Shown: positions 43,242-52,178 of the stretch, in pieces
How positions within the stretch are numbered: the stretch's first letter is position 1
Layout: the number at the start of each line of letters is the position of its first letter
NCBI RefSeq assembly: GCF_022811685.1
Contig: NZ_CP094532.1
Location: 645,501-709,500 of the forward strand
From: Chryseobacterium suipulveris
GTDB taxonomy: Bacteria; Bacteroidota; Bacteroidia; Flavobacteriales; Weeksellaceae
Direction of reading: 5' to 3'
DNA: 64,000 nt
Position numbers and translations under genes: made by a program
Notes under the pieces: generated by a model
The model's database searches: none
What the model was told of the DNA's origin: nothing
What the model saw: the letters and a program-made list of their open reading frames with translations, nothing else

Positions 43242-43424
43242 CGCTCCGTAGGAGCGAAATGTTTGTGGCAGCAGATTGCCGGTAAACATATCGAGCTCCG
43301 TAGGAGCAAAACGTTTGTAGCATCCGATTACCGGCAAAAGTACAGAGCTCCGTAGGAGCGACAAGTAAGACAGAGATTGACCTCACAAATTTCGCAGAAT
43401 GCGGATACTGAGCTCCGTAGGAGC
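43242..43424. repeat. REP-like palindromes GCTCCGTAGGAGC (four copies)
   Basis: Perfect copies at 43243-43255, 43295-43307, 43347-43359 and 43412-43424, spaced 52, 52 and 65 bp. The interval is also conserved (GTTTGTAGCA and GATTACCGGCAAA), so the unit is a 52-bp tandem repeat carrying one hairpin and one GTAG. Confidence 0.88.
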
Positions 43425-43527
43425 GACAAGTCGTTTATTTGAGATTTTTCTCCAATTAAGACCAAAACAACCCCTCATCCAAAATTTTACGTTGCTTTTA
43501 GAATTTCATTTTCCCTATTTTTGTTAT

Positions 43528-45324
43528 ATGAATCCCAATCTCGAACTTCAGCTGAAAACTTTGCCAACCGATCCCGGCGTTTACCGTTATTACGACAAGA
43601 ACGACGAGCTGCTGTATGTGGGAAAGGCCAAAAACCTGAAGAAAAGGGTACTTTCTTATTTCAACAAAAACCTTTCGGGATACCGTACCAAAATTATGGT
43701 AGGGAAAATTCAGCGGTTGGAGACTACGGTCGTAAACAGTGAGTACGACGCGCTTCTGCTCGAAAACAATCTCATCAAGGAACATCAACCGTTTTATAAT
43801 GTGATGATGAAGGACGACAAATCCTTCCCGTGGATTTGTATCAAGAATGAGGATTTCCCAAGGATTTTTCTGACGCGAACCTTGGTTAAAGATGGTTCGG
43901 AATATTTCGGGCCTTATGCAAAAGTTCGTCCAGCAAAGGTTTTGCTCGATACCATTAAACATATTTATAAAATCCGAACTTGCACACTGAATCTCGCCCC
44001 CGGCAAAATTGCGGAAGGGAAATACAAGGTTTGCCTGGAATACCACATCAAAAATTGTGAAGGACCGTGTGAAGGATTGGAATCGAAAGAGCATTACGAC
44101 CAAAAAATTGATGCAATCCGTGGGATTATCAAGGGAGATTTCAGGAAGGCGAAGGAGCATCTTGTGCAAAAAATGATGAGTCACGCCGAGAATCTGGAGT
44201 TCGAAAAAGCGCAGATGGTCAAAGAAAAAATCGATATTCTCGACGATTATCAGCATAAGCATACGGTGGTGAATCCAAACATCGACGATGTGGATGTTTT
44301 CGGAATGACGAGCGATGAAACTGCGGCGTATGTGAACTATTTCAAAATCCAGAACGGGAACATCATCCAAAGTTACACCACCGAAATCAAGAAGGTTTTG
44401 GAGGAAACCGATGAAGATATCCTGGAGGAAGCGATTATCGAGATTCGGCAAAAATTTCTTTCCGACTCGCGTGAAATCTTGGTTCCGTTTCATCTTGGCT
44501 TTGAGATTCCAAATGCGAAATTTATCGTTCCCAAAGTCGGCGACAAAAAGCGAATCGTGGAACTTTCTGAAAAAAATGCCAAAGAATACCGCGTCGAAAA
44601 ACTGAAGCAGGTGCAGATTGTGGATCCCGAAAGACATACGAACCGAATTATGGCGGAGATGCAAAAGCTGCTGAGAATGCCTGTAGAACCGCGCCACATC
44701 GAAGGTTTTGATAATTCCAACATTCAGGGAACAAATCCGGTTTCTGCCTGTGTTGTGTTTAAAGATGGGAAGCCAAGCAAAAACGATTACCGTATCTTTC
44801 ACCCGAAAACGGTGGATGGTCCGAACGATTTTGCGACGATGGAGGAAGTGATTTATCGTCGCTACAAACGGCTTCTCGATGAAAATGAAGATTTGCCGCA
44901 ACTGATCTTGATCGACGGTGGGAAAGGTCAGCTTTCGTCTGCCGTGAAAAGTTTGAAACTGCTCGGACTTTACGGAAAAATCACCATCATCGGAATTGCA
45001 AAGCGGTTGGAAGAAATCTATTTTCCCGAAGATTCGATTCCGCTTTATCTCGATAAAAAATCAGAAACTTTAAAAGTTCTACAACGAGTGCGCGATGAAT
45101 CCCACCGTTTCGGAGTGAAGCATCACCGGACGCGAAGAAAAAATTCCACCATCAAATCGGAACTGGAAGAAATCCCGGGAGTGGGCGAAAAATCAATCGA
45201 GCTTCTTTTCTCTAAACTGAAATCGGTAAAACGGATCAAGGAATCCTCTTTGGAAACACTGGAAGAAATTCTCGGTAAATCCAAAGGGAAAATAGTTTGG
45301 GAGTATTTTAATTCGGGGGAATAA
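43528..45324 (+). CDS. uvrC: Excinuclease ABC subunit C
   Basis: A 598-residue nucleotide-excision-repair nuclease. The GIY-YIG domain opens the protein: TDPGVYRYYDKNDELLYVGKAKNLKKR. The UvrB-interacting UVR segment is EKAQMVKEKIDILDDYQHKH. The RNase H-like C-terminal nuclease has EGFDNSNIQGTNPV and LILIDGGKGQL, and helix-hairpin-helix motifs end it (EIPGVGEKSIELLF). The start at 43528 is preferred to an in-frame ATG 129 bp upstream, whose extension crosses the last REP palindrome. The stop codon directly abuts the stop of the convergent gene with no spacer. Confidence 0.95.
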   Translation: MNPNLELQLKTLPTDPGVYRYYDKNDELLYVGKAKNLKKRVLSYFNKNLSGYRTKIMVGKIQRLETTVVNSEYDALLLENNLIKEHQPFYNVMMKDDKSFPWICIKNEDFPRIFLTRTLVKDGSEYFGPYAKVRPAKVLLDTIKHIYKIRTCTLNLAPGKIAEGKYKVCLEYHIKNCEGPCEGLESKEHYDQKIDAIRGIIKGDFRKAKEHLVQKMMSHAENLEFEKAQMVKEKIDILDDYQHKHTVVNPNIDDVDVFGMTSDETAAYVNYFKIQNGNIIQSYTTEIKKVLEETDEDILEEAIIEIRQKFLSDSREILVPFHLGFEIPNAKFIVPKVGDKKRIVELSEKNAKEYRVEKLKQVQIVDPERHTNRIMAEMQKLLRMPVEPRHIEGFDNSNIQGTNPVSACVVFKDGKPSKNDYRIFHPKTVDGPNDFATMEEVIYRRYKRLLDENEDLPQLILIDGGKGQLSSAVKSLKLLGLYGKITIIGIAKRLEEIYFPEDSIPLYLDKKSETLKVLQRVRDESHRFGVKHHRTRRKNSTIKSELEEIPGVGEKSIELLFSKLKSVKRIKESSLETLEEILGKSKGKIVWEYFNSGE

Positions 45325-46101
45325 TTACTTTCTACTCAAAACCTCCTTCCTAAAAGTTCCGTCAGAATTGGGCAGGTCGATCACGATTTTTCCATCCTCA
45401 AAATATCCTATTGTCGAAGTTCCGTTTTCAAGCTGAACATGGAAAACATCTTTCTTGCTCGACGCTTTGAAAATTGCATAAGGAACAGAGCTGTTGGGAT
45501 TTGCCAAAATAAATTGGTTTGCAGAAATATTGATTTTGTTCAGATTCAAACTTCCGTTGCTAAACACTTCCGCTTTTGAAACTGGGTTATTGGTTGTCGG
45601 CGTTGTTTTATTTTCTGAGAAAATTGGTTGAGCCGTATTTTCTGTTTTAGTCACAACCGGGATGGAAACCGCTGGTTTTGAATTTTGAGTTTGGACAATT
45701 TTTGTTTGTTCTACCGGATTTGAAAAGCTTAAGTTTTTAAGGGCATTTTCCAGCGCATCACGCATTCCTGGTTCGAAATCTTTAATGCTCGATTTCCCTG
45801 AAAAGCTTTCAATGATTTTTCCGTTGCAGTCTTTGAAATCTACAATGATTTTATTGGTGAACATATTGCTGTTGTCGCGTAAGTCGGCTTTCAAAATTCC
45901 ACAATTGTAGTCTGCATTTTCGTGGATGACCACGTACTTTTTCGCCACCAGTTTTTTTGCCAGCAAGTCTCCTAATCCAAATCTGTTAGCTTTCGCATCC
46001 GCAAATTCTGTTGGGATTAAGATGTTTTGATAGTTGGAGATATTTTGACCAAAACTAATCGCAAACAGAAAAAATGTAACCAATTGTAAAAACTTTTTCA
46101 T
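45325..46101 (-). CDS. Exported protein of unknown function
   Basis: 258 residues. Signal peptide MKKFLQLVTFFLFAISFGQ. Residues 20-125 (NISNYQNILIPTEFADAKANRFGLGDLLAKKL ... GILKADLRDNSNMFTNKIIVDFKDCNG) look like a compact alpha/beta domain; 135-180 is a low-complexity Asn/Thr/Pro linker; the last 75 residues form a second small beta domain (FHVQLENGTSTIGYFEDGKIVIDLPNS). No family recognised. It is 21 bp downstream of the PorV-like gene and convergent with uvrC. Confidence 0.72.
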   Translation of the reverse strand: MKKFLQLVTFFLFAISFGQNISNYQNILIPTEFADAKANRFGLGDLLAKKLVAKKYVVIHENADYNCGILKADLRDNSNMFTNKIIVDFKDCNGKIIESFSGKSSIKDFEPGMRDALENALKNLSFSNPVEQTKIVQTQNSKPAVSIPVVTKTENTAQPIFSENKTTPTTNNPVSKAEVFSNGSLNLNKINISANQFILANPNSSVPYAIFKASSKKDVFHVQLENGTSTIGYFEDGKIVIDLPNSDGTFRKEVLSRK

Positions 46102-46122
46102 ATCAATATCTTTCAAAAAAAT

Positions 46123-47205
46123 CTAATTTCTAAAATCTCCCATATCCAATTTCAAAGAAAAGAAATTCGAGTAAAAGTTGGAACCGCCCACTCCTGAATT
46201 CGTAATAGCGTAATCTAAAGTCAAGCCGTGGTATTTGATTCCGATTCCCGCACTGGGTTGGAAAGAGAGTTTGCGCTTAAGGTTTTCGATGTCGGTCACG
46301 GTTTGGAAACGGTTCAAGCCGACACGCACAAAAATCATGTCTTGAAATTTCAGTTCCGCACCAGCATAAGGAGTGATGCTCGCAAAATCGGTCGAGATCA
46401 ACGCGGCGGTTTTGGCAAAATCCACATTGATTCCTGCTTCAGGAAGAAGTTCCAAATCACGGTTGATTTCATAATTTCGACTGATTCCAAGGTTTAATTT
46501 AGGCATCGTGAGTTCGAGTTTGTCTTTTGGAGCAGGGTTGAATTCCTCACCATTCACCACAGCTGAGAGCTCTTTTTGGTTCACCGTCCAAAAGTTCACG
46601 GTTGTTGTTGCATCCTTTAAAACCGCACCATAACTCCAACCGGAATCTGCATTGTACAGCAAGCCGAGGTCAAAACCAAAACCAAATCCGTTGGCAAATT
46701 TCCCCACATTTCGGTAAACCACTTTTGCGTTTACCCCCGCAGAAAGCCGGTGGTTTCCTCCCGGTCGGAAAGCATAGGAAAGTAATGCAGCGTAATCAGA
46801 TTGCGAGAAACTGGTGATTTTGTCGTAGTCGATATTTCCTTCGGAATCGATCATTTGGGTAGTGTTCAGAATATTGTCGACACCCAATCGCACCACAGAA
46901 ATTGCGAAAACTCCGCCTTTATTGTCTAATGGTTTCGCAAAAGCGAGATAATCGTATTTTGCAATCGACTCGAAATATTCGGCGTGCATCGCCGCACCTT
47001 GCCAATCGCGGTCGATCCCGATCAATCCTGCAGGATTCCACATCGGGGAGTACACGTCGTTTTGGTTTACTATTACTGAACCTCCCATTGCCAAACCTCT
47101 TGCTCCGGCTCCGATATTCAGAAACTCGTTGGAATATTTCCTCACGATCTGTGCGTCGGAGAAAATTCCAAAAACAAGTAGGATGGCAATAATTATTTTT
47201 CTCAT
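46123..47205 (-). CDS. PorV/PorQ-family outer-membrane barrel protein
   Basis: A 360-residue exported barrel. Signal peptide to FSDAQ; then EFLNIGAGARGLAMGGSVIV and SPMWNPAGL, the signature of the PorV/PorQ (UPF0164) family. PorV shuttles T9SS cargo at the outer membrane; whether this paralogue does so is unknown, though T9SS cargo genes exist in the same window. The C-terminus ends in a strand, FSLKLDMGDFRN. Its start overlaps the stop of the EamA transporter gene by 4 bp (ATGA), so the two are coupled. Confidence 0.85.
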   Translation of the reverse strand: MRKIIIAILLVFGIFSDAQIVRKYSNEFLNIGAGARGLAMGGSVIVNQNDVYSPMWNPAGLIGIDRDWQGAAMHAEYFESIAKYDYLAFAKPLDNKGGVFAISVVRLGVDNILNTTQMIDSEGNIDYDKITSFSQSDYAALLSYAFRPGGNHRLSAGVNAKVVYRNVGKFANGFGFGFDLGLLYNADSGWSYGAVLKDATTTVNFWTVNQKELSAVVNGEEFNPAPKDKLELTMPKLNLGISRNYEINRDLELLPEAGINVDFAKTAALISTDFASITPYAGAELKFQDMIFVRVGLNRFQTVTDIENLKRKLSFQPSAGIGIKYHGLTLDYAITNSGVGGSNFYSNFFSLKLDMGDFRN

Positions 47206-48095
47206 GCAGCTTCAACTTTTTTGGTGGCCGCTTTTCGTTGCTTGATCACACCGTTTGCAATGATCGCCATAATCATGATGAACGAGGCGATATAAAAAAC
47301 CGGACTCATCTGTTCGGACTCGCCAAAGATAAAAAAAGCGAGAATAATGCCGTAAACAGGTTCCAGATTTACCGTGAGGATCAGTGTGAACGGCGAAATA
47401 TACTTCATCAGCTTCACCGACTCCAGCATCGGGAATGCGGTGAAAACGCTCGCCAATATTAAGATTAACGCCAAATCGCGGTAACTTATTTCATTTAGTT
47501 GAAAAATTTGCCCGGTGAAAAGATAAAACACACTCAGAATCATTAATCCCGAAAATATTTCATAGAAAATAATGTTTCCCGAACTGGTCTTGCCAAAAAT
47601 CTTTCCATTAAAAACAGAAAAAATAGTCCCGAAAAGTGCAGTGAGGACTCCGTAAAAAATTCCCTCCTTATAATGAAACTCAGTCTTGAAGATCATTCCC
47701 ATACAAATTACGATGACGATTCCCATGATGACTTCCGAAATATCGATTTTCCTTTTAAAAATTAAAGGTTCCAGAACCGACGCGAAGAGTGTGGACAAGG
47801 AAAGGCAGCTCAACGCGATCGACACGTTGGAAACCTTAATCGAATGGAAAAAGAACAGCCAGTGAAACGCCATAAAACCGCCAATTGCAGCCAGCTGAAA
47901 GAAAAGTTTCTTTGAAATTTTCAAGCTTTGTCTCTGAAAAAAACGGATGAAGATAAAGAGGAAAAATGCCGCAAAAAACATCCTGTAAAAAACCAGGATT
48001 TGTGCATTGGCATGAATCAGTTTCCCAAGAATCGCCGTGAATCCCCACAAAAATACGATGAAGTGCAACCGAAACAGCGCCGATTTATTGACCAT
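47202..48095 (-). CDS. EamA/DMT-family transporter
   Basis: A 297-residue inner-membrane protein with ten predicted helices in two EamA halves. Helices include LHFIVFLWGFTAILGKLIHA, AIGGFMAFHWLFFFHSIKVS and FTLILTVNLEPVYGIILAFF, the last with the conserved NLEPVxG motif. Members export metabolites or amino acids; substrate unknown. It overlaps the PorV-like gene by 4 bp. A 10-bp tandem array lies upstream (48138-48299). Confidence 0.88.
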   Translation of the reverse strand: MVNKSALFRLHFIVFLWGFTAILGKLIHANAQILVFYRMFFAAFFLFIFIRFFQRQSLKISKKLFFQLAAIGGFMAFHWLFFFHSIKVSNVSIALSCLSLSTLFASVLEPLIFKRKIDISEVIMGIVIVICMGMIFKTEFHYKEGIFYGVLTALFGTIFSVFNGKIFGKTSSGNIIFYEIFSGLMILSVFYLFTGQIFQLNEISYRDLALILILASVFTAFPMLESVKLMKYISPFTLILTVNLEPVYGIILAFFIFGESEQMSPVFYIASFIMIMAIIANGVIKQRKAATKKVEAA

Positions 48096-48137
48096 GAAAA
48101 CTTCTTAATTGTTGCAAATTTACAAAATTGGAGTGGG

Positions 48138-48299
48138 TTTTAAATGGTTTGAAAGATTTTAAATGGTTTGAAAGATTTGAAATGGTTTGAAGTTGTTTGA
48201 GATAGTTTGAAATAGTTTGAGGTGGTTTGAAGTTTTTTGAAATGGTTTGAAGTTGTTTGAAATGGTTTGATAAGATTTGGATTGGTTTGAATAGTTTGG
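48138..48299. repeat. 10-bp tandem array, TTTGAANNNG type
   Basis: About sixteen units, mostly exactly 10 bp (a few 9), with constant TTTGA and a variable second half such as AATGG, AGTTG, GATAG, GGTGG. A second array of the same unit is at 52055-52124. Ten bp is one helical turn. Confidence 0.88.
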
Positions 48300-48322
48300 T
48301 ATTAATTTTTTTTCCACTTTTC

Positions 48323-48362
48323 ACTGAACCACTGAACCGTTGAACCACTAAACCACTCTCCT
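48323..48362. repeat. 8-bp tandem array, ACTGAACC type (1)
   Basis: Five 8-bp units (ACTGAACC twice, GTTGAACC, ACTAAACC, ACTCTCCT). A second array of the same motif is at 48446-48485. Confidence 0.78.
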
Positions 48363-48375
48363 AAAAAACCACCCC

Positions 48376-48420
48376 GGTTCCTCCTCCGTCGGAACCAACC
48401 CTCCAAAGGAGGGGAATTTT
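48376..48420. repeat. Double-palindrome element (GGTTCC / CCCTCC)
   Basis: Two adjacent hairpins: GGTTCC-N9-GGAACC (48376-48396) and CCCTCC-AAA-GGAGGG (48399-48413) followed by GGAATTTT. Related in style to the C/G-rich palindromes at 6934 and 7064. Confidence 0.65.
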
Positions 48421-48445
48421 CAACTCCCTACTCATTCATTTCACC

Positions 48446-48485
48446 ACTGAATCACTGAATCACTGAACAACTCAACCATTCAGCC
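48446..48485. repeat. 8-bp tandem array, ACTGAATC type (2)
   Basis: Five 8-bp units (ACTGAATC twice, ACTGAACA, ACTCAACC, ATTCAGCC), same family as 48323-48362. The rest of the gap up to 48763 is AT-rich and shows no gene. Confidence 0.78.
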
Positions 48486-48763
48486 AAAAATCCCCAAAAA
48501 TTTTTCAACTTCCGGGGACTTTCAAATAATAAACTATTAAAAAAATAAACTAGGAACAGAATCTCATAAATTATAGGAGTCATTTATTAAATTCTAAAGT
48601 TTCAACGAAATTTTGCGGAAAATATTTTGTTTAAATTCAGCTAAAAAACGTTAAATTCTCTTAATTAATTTTCTGTATTTCAAACAATTACTTCGTAAAC
48701 TCTTTGGTGTTCGGCGAATCGGGTGAAAAAATCGTATATTTAACCCTGACTTATTTTTAAAGA

Positions 48764-50392
48764 ATGGATTTAGAATTTAATAAGAGAGAAGACCAAAATA
48801 AACTGAAGCTTGCAGAAATCAACCGACTCCTCGCCGAAATAAAAAAAGGCGGTGGAGAAAAACGGCTCCAGAAGCAGCGGGACGAAGGAAAAATGACTGC
48901 CCGCGAAAGAATTGACTATCTTCTCGACAAAGATTCACATTCCCTTGAAATCGGTGCTTTTGCTGGTCACGAAATGTATCAGGAACACGGCGGTTGTCCC
49001 AGTGGTGGAGTAGTGGTGAAGATGGGTTACGTTTCCGGAAAGCAATGCCTGGTCGTAGCCAACGACGCATCAGTAAAAGCTGGAGCTTGGTTTCCGATTA
49101 CTGCTAAAAAGAATCTTCGCGCACAGGAAATTTCCATCGAAAATAAGTTGCCGATCATTTACCTTGTAGATTCTGCCGGAGTTTACCTACCGATGCAGGA
49201 CGAAATTTTCCCCGATAAGGAACATTTTGGAAGAATCTTCCGAAACAACGCGAAAATGAGTTCGATGGGAATTATTCAGATTTCTGCGGTGATGGGAAGC
49301 TGTGTTGCAGGTGGAGCGTATCTCCCGATTATGAGCGACGAAGCGATGATCGTTGATAAGACAGGATCCATCTTTTTGGCAGGAAGTTACTTGGTGAAAG
49401 CAGCGATCGGCGAAAATATCGACAACGAAACTTTAGGCGGAGCAACAACTCATTGCGAAATTTCGGGAGTAACCGACTATAAGGCGAAAGACGACAAAGA
49501 CGCTTTAGACCGCATCAAGAACATAATGAAATCCATCGGCGATTACGAGAAAGCCGGATTCGACCGGATCGAAAGTTTTCCGCCGAAAGAAAAAATCGAG
49601 AATATTTTCGGTTATATGCCGGTTTCCAGAGCTGACCAATACGACACTTTCGACATCATTAAATGTTTGGTCGATAATTCTGAGTACGAAGAATACAAAC
49701 CGGATTACGGTAAAACCATTATCTGCGCAACCGCTAGAATCGACGGTTGGAGCGTGGGAATCGTTGCCAACCAAAGAAAATTAGTAAAAAGCGGAAAAGG
49801 CGAAATGCAGTTTGGCGGCGTGATTTATTCCGATTCCGCCGACAAAGCGACGCGGTTTATCGCGAACTGCAACCAAAGAAAAATACCGCTGATTTTCCTT
49901 CAGGATGTAACCGGATTCATGGTCGGTTCCAAATCCGAACACGGCGGAATCATCAAAGACGGTGCAAAAATGGTGAACGCAGTTTCAAATTCCGTGGTGC
50001 CAAAATTTACAATAATTACAGGCAATTCTTACGGAGCCGGAAATTACGCGATGTGCGGAAAAGCGTATGATCCGCGACTGATCGTAGCTTGGCCATGGTC
50101 GGAACTTGCGGTGATGGGCGGAAGTCAGGCCGCCAAAGTTTTGGCTCAAATCCAGGAATCAACGCAAAAAAAACAGGGTAAGGAAATTTCCGAAGAGGAA
50201 CATCAAGAAATTCTCGACACGATTTCAAAAAGGTATCAGAAACAAACTGAGCCAGTTTATGCAGCCGCAAGATTGTGGACTGATGCGATCATTAATCCAA
50301 TCGACACCAGAACCTGGATATCCATGGGAATCGAGGCAGCAAACCACGCACCGATTACCGAGAAATTTAATTTAGGAGTGATCCAAGTATAA
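48764..50392 (+). CDS. Acyl-CoA carboxylase carboxyltransferase (beta) subunit
   Basis: A 542-residue biotin-dependent carboxyltransferase of the propionyl-/methylcrotonyl-CoA type. Both crotonase-like halves are visible: the N-terminal MTARERIDYLLDKDSHSLEIG, SVKAGAWFPITAKK and SAGVYLPMQDEIFPD, and the C-terminal PLIFLQDVTGFMVGSKSEHGG and GNSYGAGNYAMCGKAYDPRL. The AVMGGSQAAKVLAQI segment is typical of MCC-beta. Methylcrotonyl-CoA (leucine degradation) is slightly favoured over propionyl-CoA; the biotin-bearing alpha subunit is not adjacent. Confidence 0.9.
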   Translation: MDLEFNKREDQNKLKLAEINRLLAEIKKGGGEKRLQKQRDEGKMTARERIDYLLDKDSHSLEIGAFAGHEMYQEHGGCPSGGVVVKMGYVSGKQCLVVANDASVKAGAWFPITAKKNLRAQEISIENKLPIIYLVDSAGVYLPMQDEIFPDKEHFGRIFRNNAKMSSMGIIQISAVMGSCVAGGAYLPIMSDEAMIVDKTGSIFLAGSYLVKAAIGENIDNETLGGATTHCEISGVTDYKAKDDKDALDRIKNIMKSIGDYEKAGFDRIESFPPKEKIENIFGYMPVSRADQYDTFDIIKCLVDNSEYEEYKPDYGKTIICATARIDGWSVGIVANQRKLVKSGKGEMQFGGVIYSDSADKATRFIANCNQRKIPLIFLQDVTGFMVGSKSEHGGIIKDGAKMVNAVSNSVVPKFTIITGNSYGAGNYAMCGKAYDPRLIVAWPWSELAVMGGSQAAKVLAQIQESTQKKQGKEISEEEHQEILDTISKRYQKQTEPVYAAARLWTDAIINPIDTRTWISMGIEAANHAPITEKFNLGVIQV

Positions 50393-50512
50393 ATCCAAAA
50401 ACTAATAACAAACTAACACACACACACAAATAATAAAAAAATTTACTTTACTCTTTCTCTTTTAGGTACGATTTTGGTTTAATGTTCCACATAACACCAA
50501 AAAAGTACTATT

Positions 50513-51154
50513 ATGAAAAAGATTCTTACAGTATTCAGCGCAATGCTGTTTACAAGCGCGTTTTCGCAATGCGTTATTAACGGAAATTCAGAAATCAGGA
50601 TGGGAACAACTTCAAACTACACCATCCAAAACAACCAATCGCAATGTGGGAACTGCCACCTTTGGGAAAATAAAGGAAGTGTTGCTTCCTTAAATGGAGA
50701 TGTACGAAAAAGCTCGATCAGAGTAAGAGGAAATACTCCCGGAACCATGACTCTGCAGCATACCGCACTCACTTTGCAGGGAGTAACCGAGTGCAGCAAA
50801 ACAATCAATATTGTTGACGGAACGGGGATAAGAGTAAACAGCAATGCTTCTTCAACTGGTGTTTCTAATTCCAATGCATCTTCCAACTGCGATATTGTTT
50901 TCGATAATTATGTGGAGGTAAAAAATTCCGACGGCTTGGTTTCTTTCCGTCCAGAAGTTCAGAACAGCCGTTATAAATATGAGTGGACCGCAACTTACGC
51001 AAACGGAGAACAAAAGACTTCTACAGCAGATATTCCAAACTTCAGTTATACAGGTGATAATGGAATTTCGTCGGTAGCCGTGAAAATTACTTCGCCAAGC
51101 TGTATTAAAAACTTCAACAAAAAATACAATTCGACGTATTGGAAAACGTTTTAA
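50513..51154 (+). CDS. Exported protein of unknown function
   Basis: 213 residues with signal peptide MKKILTVFSAMLFTSAFSQ. The mature part is rich in Ser, Asn and Thr with scattered cysteines (CVINGNSEIRMG, QCGNCHLWENKG, CSKTINI, CDIVF, CIKNF), suggesting disulfides outside the cytoplasm. Residues 135-205 look like an Ig-like/PKD-type beta domain (YKYEWTATYANGEQKTSTADI). No T9SS tail and no recognisable family. It ends at a bidirectional terminator. Confidence 0.72.
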   Translation: MKKILTVFSAMLFTSAFSQCVINGNSEIRMGTTSNYTIQNNQSQCGNCHLWENKGSVASLNGDVRKSSIRVRGNTPGTMTLQHTALTLQGVTECSKTINIVDGTGIRVNSNASSTGVSNSNASSNCDIVFDNYVEVKNSDGLVSFRPEVQNSRYKYEWTATYANGEQKTSTADIPNFSYTGDNGISSVAVKITSPSCIKNFNKKYNSTYWKTF

Positions 51155-51175
51155 GAAAGACCCTCATTAGTTTTT

Positions 51176-51213
51176 CAAAAAAAGATTCAGAGAAATGTCT
51201 GAATCTTTTTTTT
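51176..51213. terminator. Bidirectional terminator
   Basis: AAAGATTCAGA / TCTGAATCTTT, 11-bp stem with a 6-nt loop, A-run left and eight or more T right, between convergent genes. Confidence 0.88.
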
Positions 51214-51214
51214 G

Positions 51215-52042
51215 TTATCCAATTTTCAAACTCGTCATGCTCAAACTTCCGCCGATGAGTTCGTCATTGAAAAGTGTGATTTCTTCAGATTTTTCTTTCA
51301 GACCTAAAGAATAAATCAATGGCAGAAAGTGATCGGGAGTCGGAACAGCGTATTGCAGTGCTGTTCCCTGATTTTGGTAGTCGATGATTTTTCTGAAATC
51401 GCCGTCGAGAATCCAGTTGTTGGTTTTTTCCCGCGCCTCGATTGCCCAATCCCAACCGGAACCGACGGTGTTGATATTTCGCCAATCGATCATCCGTAAA
51501 TTGTGCACGATATTTCCGCTGCCAATAATTAAAACCCCTTTTTCACGAAGTTTTTGCAGTTGCGCGGCAAGTTCGAAATGATACTGAGTCGGTTTGCGAT
51601 AATCGATGCTGAGTTCGATTACCGGAATATCGGCATTTGGATAAAGATGTTTGATGACGCTCCACGCACCGTGATCGAGTCCCCAACTGAAATCCTCCTC
51701 CACGGAAATGGGAAGTAAAAGTTCTGCGGTTTCTTTTGCCAGTTCAGGATTTCCCGGAGCGGGATACTGCACCTCGAAAAGTTCCTTCGGAAAACCATAG
51801 AAATCGTGAATGGTTTTCGGCGTTTCCATGGCGGTGACAAAAGTTCCGTTCGTAAACCAGTGTGCTGAAATACAGAGTATCGCATTCGGTTTCGGAATTT
51901 CTTTTGAAATATTTCTAAATCCCTGCACAAAGATATTTTCCTCAATGGCGTTCATCGGCGAACCGTGTCCCAGGAAAAGTACGGGCATTTTCTGGGTGCT
52001 GTTGAAGCTGTCGGAAATCTTGGAAAGATCGTTGAGATTCAT
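51215..52042 (-). CDS. DODA-type extradiol aromatic ring-opening dioxygenase (YgiD-like)
   Basis: A 275-residue class III extradiol dioxygenase. The family motifs are FLGHGSPMNAIEEN, CISAHWFTNGTFV and DHGAWSVIKHLYPNADIPVI, which supply the metal-binding His residues, and LIIGSGNIVHNLRMI. Related enzymes open 4,5-DOPA or similar catechols. The physiological substrate here is unknown. A shorter start at the internal MPVLFLGHGS (54 bp later) is possible. Tandem 10-bp repeats lie directly upstream. Confidence 0.87.
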   Translation of the reverse strand: MNLNDLSKISDSFNSTQKMPVLFLGHGSPMNAIEENIFVQGFRNISKEIPKPNAILCISAHWFTNGTFVTAMETPKTIHDFYGFPKELFEVQYPAPGNPELAKETAELLLPISVEEDFSWGLDHGAWSVIKHLYPNADIPVIELSIDYRKPTQYHFELAAQLQKLREKGVLIIGSGNIVHNLRMIDWRNINTVGSGWDWAIEAREKTNNWILDGDFRKIIDYQNQGTALQYAVPTPDHFLPLIYSLGLKEKSEEITLFNDELIGGSLSMTSLKIG

Positions 52043-52054
52043 TTGTTGAACTTG

Positions 52055-52173
52055 TTTGATGTGATTTGAAATGGTTTGAGGTTGTTTGAAAAACTTTGAA
52101 GTCGTTTGAAATGTTCTGATGAAGCATCAACTTTATCAAACCAAATCAAACGACCTCAAATATAATCAAACGA
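52055..52173. repeat. 10-bp tandem array with inverted second half
   Basis: Seven units TTTGAnnnnn (52055-52124) are followed after a short centre by four units of the complementary form TCAAAnnnnn (52136-52173). Together they fill the gap between the dioxygenase and yceI genes and could fold into one long imperfect hairpin. Confidence 0.82.
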
Positions 52174-52178
52174 AAAAA

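Noticed and set aside
43498..44901. Long minus-strand open frame of 467 codons opposite uvrC
   Set aside because: Antisense shadow of uvrC; rich in Phe and His with no domain, as expected from the complementary strand.
45322..45327. Zero-length gap between uvrC and its convergent neighbour as a finding
   Set aside because: Unusual but both genes are complete and such tight convergence occurs in compact genomes; no further signal.
48085..48348. Minus-strand frame rich in Lys, Gln, Thr, Ser and Asn
   Set aside because: It is only the translation of the 10-bp TTTGANNNNN array; residues repeat with the DNA period.
51942..52173. Short frames over the repeats upstream of the dioxygenase
   Set aside because: Same reason: translation of the 10-bp array on either strand.
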